Assembly (NCBI RefSeq): GCF_932526225.1
Contig: NC_064042.1
Location: forward strand, 16,176,751-16,240,750
DNA: 64,000 nt
Direction: 5' to 3'
Origin: Nematostella vectensis
Taxonomy: Eukaryota > Cnidaria > Anthozoa > Actiniaria > Edwardsiidae
The position numbers were made by a program, and so were the translations under genes. This document shows, one piece after another, positions 24,838 to 37,600 of the stretch (the stretch's first letter is position 1; each line of letters starts with the position of its first letter). Below the pieces are notes generated by a model. It did not search any database. It saw only the letters and a program-made list of their open reading frames with translations, and was not told the origin of the DNA.

Positions 24838-25460
24838 GCTCTCGATTTTTTCTCAGGCTCCCTGTGGTGTCACGTTATTGTGTGACAAATCCCAGGACTC
24901 CCCTCGGGCCGAGTGGGAGATCGCGTTACCTCAGACAGCACTTGACTGTAGACTGTATTATCTGATAATGGCGGGGTGAAGCGAGTGTTGTGCGCGTAGC
25001 GTGCAGCAGGATCTATGTAGAACGATTGATCTGGGCTCTTAAAGCTCGCTTAACACTTTAGACTAAACTGTTAAACCCATTCTACAATTCAAGCCGACAA
25101 GTTTAGAGAAATTTCGCTTGAGCAGATCAACGGTAAGCGAAACATAAGTTTCACGTTGTTCCACACACTTTGATTGGGAGTTGGTCGATTGTCGAAGAGC
25201 ACGAAATCTGTCGCTGAATTATCAGCTGTTGTACATTTGTGGTGTGAATAACCAACTCCATATCGATTATTCATCGTTAAAGATATTAATGATATACATG
25301 TTTGGAGAAGTCAGATATTATTGTCATTTGAAAACACTTGTTGCTTCCTTGAGACTTCCAGATAAATTCTTCAACTTATTGTACTTAGAACATTTAAGTA
25401 TAATTTAGTGTCATCATTATTAATACTTTGGTTGACTTGAGCTCTTTCCTGTTTAGGAAG
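24838..25460. promoter_or_regulatory. Divergent promoter interval and SMYD4 5' leader
   Basis: The start codons of COG8 (minus) and SMYD4 (plus) are about 620 bp apart, so both promoters lie here. A likely SMYD4 leader intron runs 25133-25456 (ACG followed by GTAAGC, to TTTCCTGTTTAG). Both start codons sit in a YY1-like context (AAAATGGCCGAC and AAGATGGCGGAT), the arrangement known at many TATA-less housekeeping promoters. Promoter position is inference. Confidence 0.5.
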
Positions 25461-27461
25461 ATGGCGGATAACGGACTTCAGTCCATGCGATCCAAAGTAC
25501 TCGATGATCTTAAGAGTAAGAAACAGTTAGAAAAAATATCACTAGCATTCGGACAAATGAAGACAGATGAAGAAAGAGTGGCGTTTGCACTTCGACTCCC
25601 CTCTGTTCAAGAAAACATCATTATCAAGCAAACTGCAAGTACAAAGAGCTCAAGTACAGCAGCAAGTCTCCGAAATGAAGGCAACACATATTTTCAAAAG
25701 AGACAGCTTGGCAGAGCTTTAGAGGTGTACACACAAAGCATTCTTGTTGCCCCGTCTACAGACCTTAAGGTCCTCTCGCTTGCCTATGCTAATAGATCTG
25801 CTGTTCTCTTTCACATGAAGGAGTATGAACTTTGTCTTAGAGATATTGAGTTTGCACAAAAGATGAAGTACCCTGGTGAAATGGTCTATAAAATACTTGA
25901 TAGGAAAGCAAGGTCTCTTAAGGCTCTGTGTAGAATAGAAGAATCCAAAAAGGTTTTTGAAGAGGCCATTGTTAGCTCGAAAACCTCAAAGCTGAAGAGG
26001 AAAGACCGAGAATCCTGGGTGAAGCAAGTGGAAAAGCAAATCTCTGAATGTTCTAACCAAACAGAGAATTTAATGAAGTCAGTAACTCACCTTGAAGAAG
26101 CAAGATCAGGATTTTCAACCCCTGTACAAAATTATGGTCTGCATGAGAAATTTGTTTCCATTTCAAAAGCTTTAGATATCAAGTATACTGAGGAAAAAGG
26201 CAGACATACTATTGCAGCCAGAGATATCAATATTGGAGATGTTTTGTTGGTCGAGAAGCCCTTTGCGTCGGTACTTCTGCAAGAACAGTCAAAGTCTCAT
26301 TGTCACCAATGCTTTGTCCACATTTTAGCTCCACTCCCCTGCTCATACTGCACAACTGTCAGATACTGCAGTGAGAAATGCGCCAAGGAAAGCTGGGATG
26401 CCTACCACTACGCTGAATGTACGAATCTAGAGCATGTATATGTGGCTGGTAAGTATGGTCACCTGGCGTTACGTGTGGTGGTAAAAGCTGGCTTTCAGTA
26501 CTTGAAAGCTTCAGTGAAGCAATTTGAATCAGAGGGAAAGAAATGTGATCCAGCAGAACTTGGGTGTAACCCTGATGGGGTCTATGACCCATCCGACTAC
26601 AGGCCTATTTACCACCTTGTGGGCCACACCCATGAAAGGACACTTAATGATTTGTTTGTTCGGACACTCAATGCCATTTACTTACTAAGATGTTTAGAGG
26701 GAACAGAGTATTATGGGGATTCAACAAAGCTGCCTTCTCGTGAAGACCAATCGTTTATTGGTGGCCTTTTGCTGCGTCACCTGCAAAGCCTTCCATGTAA
26801 TGCTCATGAGATCTCAGAGCTCCAGCTGTCACTCAAGTCAGTAGCCACATCAGAGGCTGCTGAGATAGGTGCTGGCATCTATGGCACCCTGAGTTTGTTC
26901 AATCACTCGTGTGAGCCAAATGTTACCAGGTTTTTCTATGGTGACAAATGTGTGGTGAGAGCATTTAGCAGTATTCCATGCAGAGGGGAAGTAGTAGATA
27001 ACTATGGAATTCTGAGTGCTCTGACACCTCGCAAGCAGAGGCAAGAGAGCTTGCAGTCACAATACTACTTCAAGTGCAACTGCCATGCATGCCTGGAGGA
27101 CTCCCCTCTTTACTCAGAGTTGATCAAACAAGATGTACCTCAACTTAAGTGTGCAAATTGTAGTATGGCCTTAGCAGGGGAAATCTTGACAGATGGCAAG
27201 CTAGTAAAATGTGAGAAGTGTGGTGTTCCACAAAGTCTTGAGGATAAGGCAAACCTACTCAGGAAGTCTGAGGTTGAGTATAATGAGGCCATGACCAAGC
27301 TTCTTGGTGAAGCAGATGTGAGCTCGGCCCTGCCCAGACTAGAGGGGCATCTGAGAGTCCTGGAAGAGTGTGTGTGCATGCCTTGGCAAGGGTTTAATAG
27401 CACACAAGAGTTGATGAAGCAGGGCTATAACATGCTTGCTAACTGTCATCTGATAGAATAA
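25461..27461 (+). CDS. SMYD4: SET and MYND domain protein, SMYD4-like
   Basis: A single 666-aa coding exon starts at ATGGCGGAT, 4 nt after a leader-intron acceptor. Residues about 65-180 form TPR repeats (LRNEGNTYFQKRQLGRALEVY). The SET domain begins near 245 (KGRHTIAARDINIGDVLLVE) and is split by a MYND zinc finger with ligands C281, C284, C294, C297, C303, C307, H316 and C320. The SET core resumes at about 470-520 with NHSCEPN at 481-487 and the EVVDNYG motif. The post-SET cysteines are FKCNCHAC. An N-terminal TPR plus split SET is the SMYD4 architecture. The family acts as lysine methyltransferase or histone-deacetylase-linked regulator in heart and muscle; substrates here are unknown. After a CXXC pair region (LKCANC, VKCEKCG) the protein stops, roughly 100 residues shorter than I expect for vertebrate SMYD4. 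The end may be truncated, or a further exon was missed. Confidence 0.9.
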   Translation: MADNGLQSMRSKVLDDLKSKKQLEKISLAFGQMKTDEERVAFALRLPSVQENIIIKQTASTKSSSTAASLRNEGNTYFQKRQLGRALEVYTQSILVAPSTDLKVLSLAYANRSAVLFHMKEYELCLRDIEFAQKMKYPGEMVYKILDRKARSLKALCRIEESKKVFEEAIVSSKTSKLKRKDRESWVKQVEKQISECSNQTENLMKSVTHLEEARSGFSTPVQNYGLHEKFVSISKALDIKYTEEKGRHTIAARDINIGDVLLVEKPFASVLLQEQSKSHCHQCFVHILAPLPCSYCTTVRYCSEKCAKESWDAYHYAECTNLEHVYVAGKYGHLALRVVVKAGFQYLKASVKQFESEGKKCDPAELGCNPDGVYDPSDYRPIYHLVGHTHERTLNDLFVRTLNAIYLLRCLEGTEYYGDSTKLPSREDQSFIGGLLLRHLQSLPCNAHEISELQLSLKSVATSEAAEIGAGIYGTLSLFNHSCEPNVTRFFYGDKCVVRAFSSIPCRGEVVDNYGILSALTPRKQRQESLQSQYYFKCNCHACLEDSPLYSELIKQDVPQLKCANCSMALAGEILTDGKLVKCEKCGVPQSLEDKANLLRKSEVEYNEAMTKLLGEADVSSALPRLEGHLRVLEECVCMPWQGFNSTQELMKQGYNMLANCHLIE

Positions 27462-28684
27462 TATAATGACTAGATAGATGTGAAGTCTGTTTTTGTTTAC
27501 ATTAGTTGCCACTATGTAATTAAGAAATGTTATCTCACCTATGCTGGTTTACATACAATCAAATAGCTAGGTTTTCGGGGGGGGAGGGGGGGGGGGGAGT
27601 GAGCAGGTGGTTCAGGTCTTCTAGAAAGGAAGATGGAACAAGTTGTTTTCTTCTTGGAGTGCTCGGCTGTCTGAAGGTGACTGAAGTTCAGTTGACTTAG
27701 ATCAGTTGTTTTAATAACTAAAAAATTTTTAAATCTCAATGAGAAGTTTACCACCTATTAATTCACCTAAGGCAAATATTGTAATTTGATAAGGTCTAAG
27801 GGCTGCAGTTGAATCAAACAGTTTGTATCAGCCTTGCTAGCTGCCTTATTTCAAGAATAATAGTTGACAAGTAATATATACAAATGTTTATGATTTGTAG
27901 TAATAAAAATTTGCAATAAGTCTGTCATGCTTGTCAGAAGAAAGAGTACAGTAAGAGAGGCCCATATATCTAGCAGTATCACCAAGTCTTATTATTTAAC
28001 AGAACTTAAGCGCAGACTTCAAAATGAAGAAAAAAGGGGCAGAGCCACTTCCTACTGTTCATTATAACTTTTCAAAATATGGGGGGGGGACATGCCCCCA
28101 GTGCCCCACTGCCCCTCTTATCTAAAATGTACAACTGCCTCCTCCCCCTCTAATTTAAAAGTTATTCTCTCGATCAGTTTTAAGAGAGGCAATAGTAGTT
28201 AAGGCTGGAACATATATGTTTAAATATTTTATTTAATAGAAAAAGTACAGTTCATTTTGCATTATTATCATTTAAGACATTTTTAAATCCTTATGAAGAC
28301 AATTAAAAAATCTGGGGGTAACTATATAAATAATATAAAGTGTTCTTGATTAAAATCATCACTAGGAAGGAATAAATTATAAGTGAACAACACAACAGCC
28401 TAGGTCATATAAAATCACCAAGGAGGCAGATAAGGGTGATTAATAAGGCAATCTTTTTTAATTAATATTATCAAGTATATCATTCCTCCTTCTGGTCAAA
28501 AACTGAGATCATGGCCATTCCTAGCTTTCACTTTCACACACCTCTCATTTGTGAACTTAAGATTAACAATGGTGGAGAGTTTACTATGGCCCACTCCATG
28601 TGCTAAAAAGAAATGTGGTAGTGAGTGCGGACATTCTGTGTGTGCACCATAGAAGAATCTCTGCTGTCATAAATATTAAGCACC
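27462..28684. other. Intergenic region between convergent SMYD4 and HINFP
   Basis: No gene seen. AATAAA at 27902-27907 fits SMYD4 polyadenylation. TTTATT at 28228-28233 (AATAAA on minus) could serve HINFP. Long G runs occur near 27578-27598 and 28081. Confidence 0.4.
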
Positions 28685-31600
28685 CTACTGAGTCCCATGC
28701 ATATTGGCTAGTCGTAAAGCAGCCTCTTGTAAGGCCAACAAAGTCCTTGACACATCTAGATGATCTGCAGGTGAGGCTGGCCGGTCATAAGGGTGACCTC
28801 GCCTTGATTGCCGCTCTTTCCTGATGGGTGCTAGCTCCTTGCTTGATGATGGAAAGTGTGTTTCACTATTTATCAGTTCTTGTTCGTGGTTTTCGTATTG
28901 CATAAGTAGATACTGGTACCCTGCCCTGTCCATGGTACCATGCTCCCCCTCACTACCCTCCCCTGTTTCCTGTCCCTCTTCACTCTCCTCTTCCCCATCG
29001 TCTTCCCCCTCTTCTTCAGAGGCTGTGTTGACCTCATTCTGGTCTGCTAACTCTGAGCCTGGGCTGCTTGGCTCACTTGCTGGCTCATACCCATCCACTG
29101 CCTCTAACAGGTTGTCTTCATCGTCCTCCTCCTCCATTCTCTGCTTCTCACTAAGTTGTTGTGACAGCTGGACACTTTCAAACCTAACCGTCTGCAATCG
29201 CCATATGCCATCCTCATGTTCTTTATACCTTACAACAACAACAACAAAAAAACAATCATTATTTACTGTATTCTGCTGTAAAAGTAGCCAATCTAATCAA
29301 TAAGCATCACACATCTGTACCACGGAATTCAATAGCTTAAAATGCAAAGATGATAGTAATCATATAAGGTGTTTCCATGTCTATCGAAAACTGTTAAAAC
29401 AAATACTGAAATCTACAAGAGGCCATGCACCTACTTCAAATAAAGTAGGGACATTACAATACAGATTCTCTGAGTGCAACCATATCTTAAATAGGTATAT
29501 AATATACAGTTATACACCCCAAACTATGTAAAATACTTCTCAAGAATAATTATATTTCTATTTTGTGAGCTACAGCTTGTGTATAGTTCTCTTAGCGACC
29601 GCTCTCGTAAGCGACCAGCACCGATAACGACCACGATCACGAATCACCGATTGAATTGTCACACAAACTCTGTAATTCTAAGCTCTCGTATGTGACCAAC
29701 TTATCAGTGCGACCAGCTCCGTTAACGACTACAATTTCAAAACACCAACTGAGATTTTCTTTATTTTTAAGCATCAGTCAACACCTGATAAACATCATAT
29801 CCAATGCATGCTGAAATCACATATAAAGCGGAAATGTTGTGATGTTCCACAAAAGCTGCCTTTCCAGTAGGCAAACATTAAAGAATTTCATAATTTCAAT
29901 TTTCTAACTTCAATTTCAACCATGGGATTGACATTTCTTTGTCTCCAGAAAATGTGTAAATGCAAGGAATCTCTAGTCCATTGCCAGCTCCATGATTTAT
30001 TCTTTTTCCAGTTACAATAGTGATCCACTTGTTTTTTGCACGCTTTAGAAATCGGCTAACAAAAGACGCCATGTGATCGTCGTTGACGCAGAAGATATTC
30101 TCATGACGAAAAGCTTAGGTCGTCGAGAACTGAACTACCTTAATCTAGGGTGTATAGTACCTTAGGTGGCCTGAACTACAGCTTGTGTATAGTACCTTAA
30201 TCTAGGGTGGCCTGAACTACAGCTTGTGTATAGTACCTTAATCTAGGGTGGCCTGAACTACAGCTTGTGTATAGTACCTTAATCTAGGGTGGCCTGAACT
30301 ACAGCTTGTGTATAGTACCTTAATCTAGGGTGGCCTGAACTACAGCTTGTGTATAGTACCTTAATCTAGGGTGGCCTGAACTACAGCTTGTGTATAGTAC
30401 CTTAATCTAGGGTGGCCTGAACTACAGCTTGTGTATAGTACCTTAATCTAGGGTGGCCTGAACTACAGCTTGTGTATGGTACCTTAATCTAGGGTGGCCT
30501 GAACTACAGCTTGTGTATAGTACCTTAATCTAGGGTGGCCTGAACTACAGCTTGTGTATAGTACCTTAATCTAGGGTGGCCTGAACTACAGCATGTGTAT
30601 GGTACCTTAATCTAGGGTGGCCTGAACTACAGCTTGTGTATAGTACCTTAATCTAGGGTGGCCTGAACTACAGCTTGTGTATAGTACCTTAATCTAGGGT
30701 GGCCTGAACTACAGCATGTGTATGGTACCTGAATCTAGGGTGGCCTGAACTACAGCTTGTGTATAGTACCTAAATCTAGGGTGGCCTGAACTACAGCTTG
30801 TGTATAGTACCTTAATCTAGGGTGGCCTGAACTACAGCATGTGTATGGTACCTGAATCTAGGGTGCCCAGCAGGCCATCGGAACTTGTGCTTGGCTTTCA
30901 GGTGACTGGTCAGCCCTGTACCCCTGGTGTACCGCGCCCCACACAAGTGACACTCATACTTTGCTAATTCACCACCCTGTGCAGTAATCAGAAATTTATC
31001 AATATCATCAATATGGCAAAGGCAAGAGTTTGCTCAAATTAGTAGATTCAATTGAACCAGCTAGATAAAGCATTGAATACAGTACACATATATAACAGTG
31101 ATCAATTCTAAACTGGAAAAAAAAACCTATTAAGTGGAAACATCTTAGGGTCCTGACCCCGTACGCAGTTCTGCTCAAGGTTAAACCAATCAGCTATCGA
31201 GCTATGATTTGGGGTTTGCACGGCGCAGATCTGCGCGGTTTGAGCCAATCAGACGTTATAGATCTCGGTGACATCAAGGAGGTGTTGACATACAATAACC
31301 AGACTACTCTGTATGGCATAAATATCTGGTTATTACATGTCAACAGGGGTAAAGCCTTTGTTAATTCTCAAACAAAAGGTAAAACAAAATCTCTGAAAGT
31401 CTGAAGGAAAACACCTTCCTTTGACTAAATACAATAAGCTAAAAAGGAGCGACATTATTTTCACAGGTCCTCTTTTATTATTATAGTTTCTCAAATTGAT
31501 ACTTTTTGTGTTTGATATGTGTATTATTTTTAGCTTACTTGAAGGGTGCTAATTTGGCGGGATTGTTTTGGCGCGTTAAGAACAGTGTTCTCAAATACTG

Positions 31601-34600
31601 GAACTTCCTTCGTGTATCTCCTCCTTAGAGTTAATCGATTAACTCCAATATAATGCCTTCCTTATTTTCGGAGTTTATGATATTTCTTTGAATACCTTGT
31701 AACCCAGAAGAGTCCTTGCGTTATTTTCCAATTTCAACTGGAAGCTTGGCAAGCCTTAATCGGCCATGGCGGACTTGTTACTTTGCTTTCGTTGTAAATG
31801 CGCATGCAACCATACAAATATCCATCTTTGGTCGCTTAATAGTAAACTCGGAATGATCAAGCCGGCTATAACGTGAGGCAACGCGAGTTGGAGTGCTTAT
31901 CATTGCAAGTGGTCACAAGACACAAAGCGCAGTCCTGCGCTTGCATTAGCCAATAATGATACAATTATTCACTTCCTTTAGCGCAGGACTGCTCATGTAT
32001 CAGCGAATCCCGTATTTAGCGTGATATCGGAACCCACGTGAACTGCTACCTAGCGCCTGGTTAATTAACCTGGTTAATCTACTCAGCTTAGTTTCGTATT
32101 TTAACTCAAACATATTGATTAAAAATAAACTTCTCACTACATCCAGAGTACTTTTCAATTATCTGTTAAGGACTCGCTTATTTTGATAAATTTCGGGCTC
32201 GTTATGAAAGTAACGCGAAACGGCAAACCTTGAGCGCAGCCCTGACTGATGAAGAATACCAGGAAGCTGGCGCTCTTGCATTCGACATCAGCAATTTGAA
32301 ATACAAGGAGCCTCCCCCAAAACAGGAAGAAGAAGACGACCGGATAAATCAGGCAGAGGAAGCAATATTGAGACAGATGAACAAGGAACTAAAATTTGCT
32401 GGGGTAATTATGAAACTTTACTTATTTAGTGGAAACTAGCTCTCACAATTCCTGATTTGATTGGTTAAGCTGTTGGGTATATATAACAACATTAGAATTT
32501 TAGTTTTCTATGAGTCTCTAGATGGTCACCTAGAGAACGAGAATGGTGATCTAACAATTTTAGCATACATATAGTTTTGACAAGAGCGCGAGGTGTATGG
32601 TTAATACGCTTAGGTCTTCGTCCTTAAACTCGAATGATTAGAGTCGACTAGATGAGCATATCAGATTTTGATTACCGTTATAGTTTAATAATTTGTATAA
32701 AGTTCTTATATTTTTTTTCAAACAGGTCAAATCAACAAATGCCCCTCCAAAGAAGCCTAAAAGAAGAAAGCTTAATAAAGAAAACAAATGAATGGTGTAC
32801 GCCGATCTGGAGCTTAGTGGAGAGGACGCTTGTTGGAGTTTATTACTACCGATTGCAGTGTCAAAATGTACCCTTTGGATTGCCGGAGTAGACCAATTTA
32901 TAGCGTAGCCAGAAACCCCATAGGTATAGAGAAATGGTATATAACTTTGAGACTGAGTTTTTTGGATCCCTGTGGTTTTGCATCGCCTGCCTGCCCGCGA
33001 AGCTGATAACCACGCTTTGCTGACACGGTCGCCTTCACAGAGCAGTGCTGCGCTGAGATTGGTTTGTCGGCATTTTGTCATGTTTTATCGGTAGAGCTTG
33101 TCACCTGTAACACCTGCGCACCGGTTCTGTTATCGATTTAACATTTAGATGTGTACTCCCCAGAGCAAAGTAGCAACACTCATAAAATAAAGAATGACTG
33201 ACAGTGATAATAAGTTTGTTAAGCACTACGTTTTATGATAGAGCTTCTCGACTCGAATGCTCTGGATTTTTAATCAATGTGTTTGAGTTAAAATACGAAA
33301 CTAAGCCGAGTAGATTAACCAAGTGGCAGGTACAAGGGCATAAGCTGCTCTGCGCTAGGTAGCAGTTCACGTGGGTTCCGATATCACGCTAAATACGGGA
33401 TTCGCTGATACATGAGCAGTCCTGCGCTAAAGGAAGTGAATAATTGTATCATTATTGGCTAATGCAAGCGCAGGACTGCGCTTTGTGTCTTGTGACCACT
33501 TGCAATGATAAGCACTCCAACTCGCGTTGCCTCGCGTTATAGCCGGCTTGATCATTCCGAGTTTACTATTAAGCGACCAAAGATGGATATTTGTATGGTT
33601 GCATGCGCATTTACAACGAAAGCAAAGTAACAAGTCCGCCGTGGCCGATTAAGGCTTGCCAAGCTTCCAGTTGAAATTGGAAAATAACGCAAGGACTCTT
33701 CTGGGATACAAGGTATTCAAAGAAATATCATAAACTCCGAAAATAAGGAAGGCATTATATTGGAGTTAATCGATTAACTCTAAGGAGAAGATACACGAAG
33801 GAAGTTCCAGTATTTGAGAACACTGTTCTTAACGCGCCAAAACAATCCCGCCAAATTAGCACCCTTCAAGTAAGCTAAAAATAATACACATATCAAACAC
33901 AAAAAGTATCAATTTGAGAAACTATAATAATAAAAGAGGACCTGTGAAAATAATGTCGCTCCTTTTTAGCTTTTTGTATTTAGTCAAAGGAAGGTGTTTT
34001 CCTTCAGACTTTCAGAGGTTTTGTTTTATCTTTTGTTTGAGAATTAACAAAGGCTTTACCCCTGTTGACATGTAATAACCAGATATTTATGCCATACAGA
34101 GTAGTCTGGTTATTGTATGTCAACACCTCCTTGATGTCACCGAGATCTATAACGTCTGATTGGCTCAAACCGCGCAGATCTGCGCCGTGCAAACCCCAAA
34201 TCATAGCTCGATAGTTGATTGGTTTAACCTTGAGCAGAACTGTGTACGGGGTCAGGACCCTAAGATGTTTCCACTTAATAGGTTTTTTTTCCAGTTTAGA
34301 ATTGATCACTGTTATATCAGTATCATTATCAATAACAACAACATACCAAAAACAAATCCCTCCCCCACCTTTAATTTTTAACAGCTTGTCAAAGTGAAAC
34401 ACTAAAGCACTTAGTCAGCAGTATTCAAGCTTTCCAACAATCCTAATCTTACATGCTTGTGCTATTGCAAGCATAACCTGATAGTCGCTTGTATTATTTT
34501 AAATAAAAAATACAGCTAAGACAGGGCTTCTGGAATTACGCGGAAAAAAACTCAAAGTTGCGCGGGATTCTTTGATAAATTATGCGCTAAATTATGCGGA

Positions 34601-37600
34601 AAATCAATCATTACGCGCTAAATTACGCAGGATTTTGCAATACATTTTTCTTTAAAAACAAAATTTATCGGGATTATTTACTGAATTACGCGCTAAATGA
34701 CACGGAATATCATCTGTTACGCCCAAACTACATTTTGTACCGAAGGAAAGCACGAAATAACATGAAAAGGTTATTTTTTGCAAGAAAATATCTTAGGCGA
34801 GTTTTCATTGGCTTCTAGCCACCAGCCAATTAAAAAAGGTATTTTATTATTAGTCCTAGGCCTTCGCAGTTTAGCAAAGAACGCCTAGCCAATTTATTTG
34901 TTTTCGAAATTCAGTTCGAAATATCGCACTCTTACGAAGAATATCTCTCATTTTTTTACGAGAAATAGAGGTAAGAACCCTAAAAGAACACATCAGCTGT
35001 GCAATTAAATGTTTTGTCTTTCAAAATTTAGCCAAATTACGTGGGATTACGCGGAAATTTGTGGATTACGCGGATTACGCGGAAAAAGCCAAATTACGCG
35101 CTTCCGCACAAGCGCGTAATTCCAGAAGCCCTGCTAAGAGCATATTGGGAGAGTGCCATAGCTACTTGGCACAGGTAATATTTCACTTTGATGGGCTTTA
35201 TAAAAACTCAACATTTTGGGTAAAATCAGCTAAACAAATAACCAGGAGTTAATGGCTTAAAGTCACCTTCCATGTGTTGTACCTCATGTGTAATTTTGAA
35301 ATGCCTTTTCAAAGTCTGCATGGCCCTGGCGGAGAAGGCACAGCCCTGCACGGCACAGGTGTAACTGAACACTGCATTGTGGGACTCACGGTGGCGCCGA
35401 AGATCCGAGCATGTCTTACAACTATAATCAAATAATGATATCAACACTAATCTATTTTGGAAACATAAAAACATCACAAATATTCTTTAATAAGATTAAT
35501 CAAAAAGTCTCCCAAAAATGGTAGGCCACTCTTCAGAGCATATTGAGGTGTAAATAAAGATAAACATTTAGTCGACTATCGGTTATTGGTAGACAAGAAA
35601 TGTTACACAAAACATCTAGTCGACTATTAGTTATTGGTAGACTAGTAATGTTATACATAAATATTTGGTCAACTATCAGTTATTTGTAGACTAGTAATGT
35701 TTTACACAAAACATCTAGTCGACTATGAGTTATTGGTAGACTAGTAATGTTTTACATAAATATTTAGTCAACTATCAGTTATTTGTAGACTAGTAATGTT
35801 TTACATAAATATTTAGTCAACTATCAGTTATTTGTAGACTAGTAATGTTTTACATAAATATTTAGTCAACTATCAGTTATTGGTAGACTAGTAATGTTAT
35901 ACATAAATATTCAGTCAACTATCAGTTATTTGTAGACTAGTAATGTTATACATAAATATTCAGTCAACTATCAGTTATTTGTAGACTAGTAATGTTATAC
36001 ATAAATATTTAGTCAACTATCAGTTATTTGTGGACTAGTAATGTTATACATAAATATTTAGTCAACTATCAGTTATTTGTAGACTAGTAATGTTATACAT
36101 AAATATTTAGTCAACTATCAGTTATTTGTAGACTAGAATGTTATACATAAATATTTAGTCAACTATCAGTTATTTGTAGACTAGTAATGTTATACATAAA
36201 TATTTAGTCAACTATCAGTTATTTGTAGACTAGTAATGTTATACATAAATATTTAGTCAACTATCAGTTATTTGTAGACTAGTAATGTTATACATAAATA
36301 TTTAGTCAACTATCAGTTATTTGTAGACTAGTAATGTTATACATAAATATATAGTCGACTATCAGTTATTTGTAGACTAGTAATGTTATACATAAATATT
36401 TAGTCAACTATCAGTTATTTGTAGACTAGTAATGTTATACATAAATATTTAGTCAACTATCAGTTATTTGTAGACTAGTAATGTTATACATAAATATTCA
36501 GTCAACTATCAGTTATTTGTAGACTAGTAATGTTATACATAAATATTCAGTCAACTATCAGTTATTTGTAGACTAGTAATGTTATACATAAATATTTAGT
36601 CAACTATCAGTTATTTGTAGACTAGTAATGTTATACATAAATATTTAGTCAACTATCAGTTATTTGTAGACTAGTAATGTTATACATAAATATTCAGTCA
36701 ACTATCAGTTATTTGTAGACTAGTAATGTTATACATAAATATTTAGTCAACTATCAGTTATTTGTAGACTAGTAATGTTATACATAAATATTTAGTCAAC
36801 TATCAGTTATTTGTAGACTAGTAATGTTATACATAAATATTTAGTCAACTATCAGTTATTTGTAGACTAGTAATGTTATACATAAATATTTAGTCAACTA
36901 TCAGTTATTTGTAGACTAGTAATGTTATACATAAATATTTAGTCAACTATCAGTTATTTGTAGACTAGTAATGTTATACATAAATATTTAGTCAACTATC
37001 AGTTATTTGTAGACTAGTAATGTTATACATAAATATTTAGTCAACTATCAGTTATTTGTAGACTAGTAATGTAATTATACATAAATATTTAGTCAACTAT
37101 CAGTTATTTGTTGACTAGTAATGTTATACATAAATATTTAGTCAACTATCAGTTATTTGTAGACTAGTAATGTTATACATAAATATTTAGTCAACTATCA
37201 GTTATTTGTAGACTAGTAATGTTATACATAAATATTTAGTCAACTATCAGTTATTTGTAGACTAGTAATGTTATACATAAATATTTAGTCAACTATCAGT
37301 TATTTGTAGACTAGTAATGTTATACATAAATATTTAGTCAACTATCAGTTATTTGTAGACTAGTAATGTTATACATAAATATTTAGTCAACTATCAGTTA
37401 TTTGTAGACTAGTAATGTTATACATAAATATTTAGTCAACTATCAGTTATTTGTAGACTAGTAATGTTATACATAAATATTTAGTCAACTATCAGTTATT
37501 TGTAGACTAGTAATGTTATACATAAATATTTAGTCAACTATCAGTTATTTGTAGACTAGTAATGTTATACATAAATATTTAGTCAACTATCAGTTATTTG

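Noticed and set aside
29896-30072. 58-codon frame on the minus strand as a real gene
   Set aside because: Single short frame inside a probable transposon remnant, no recognised domain; mentioned only within that element.
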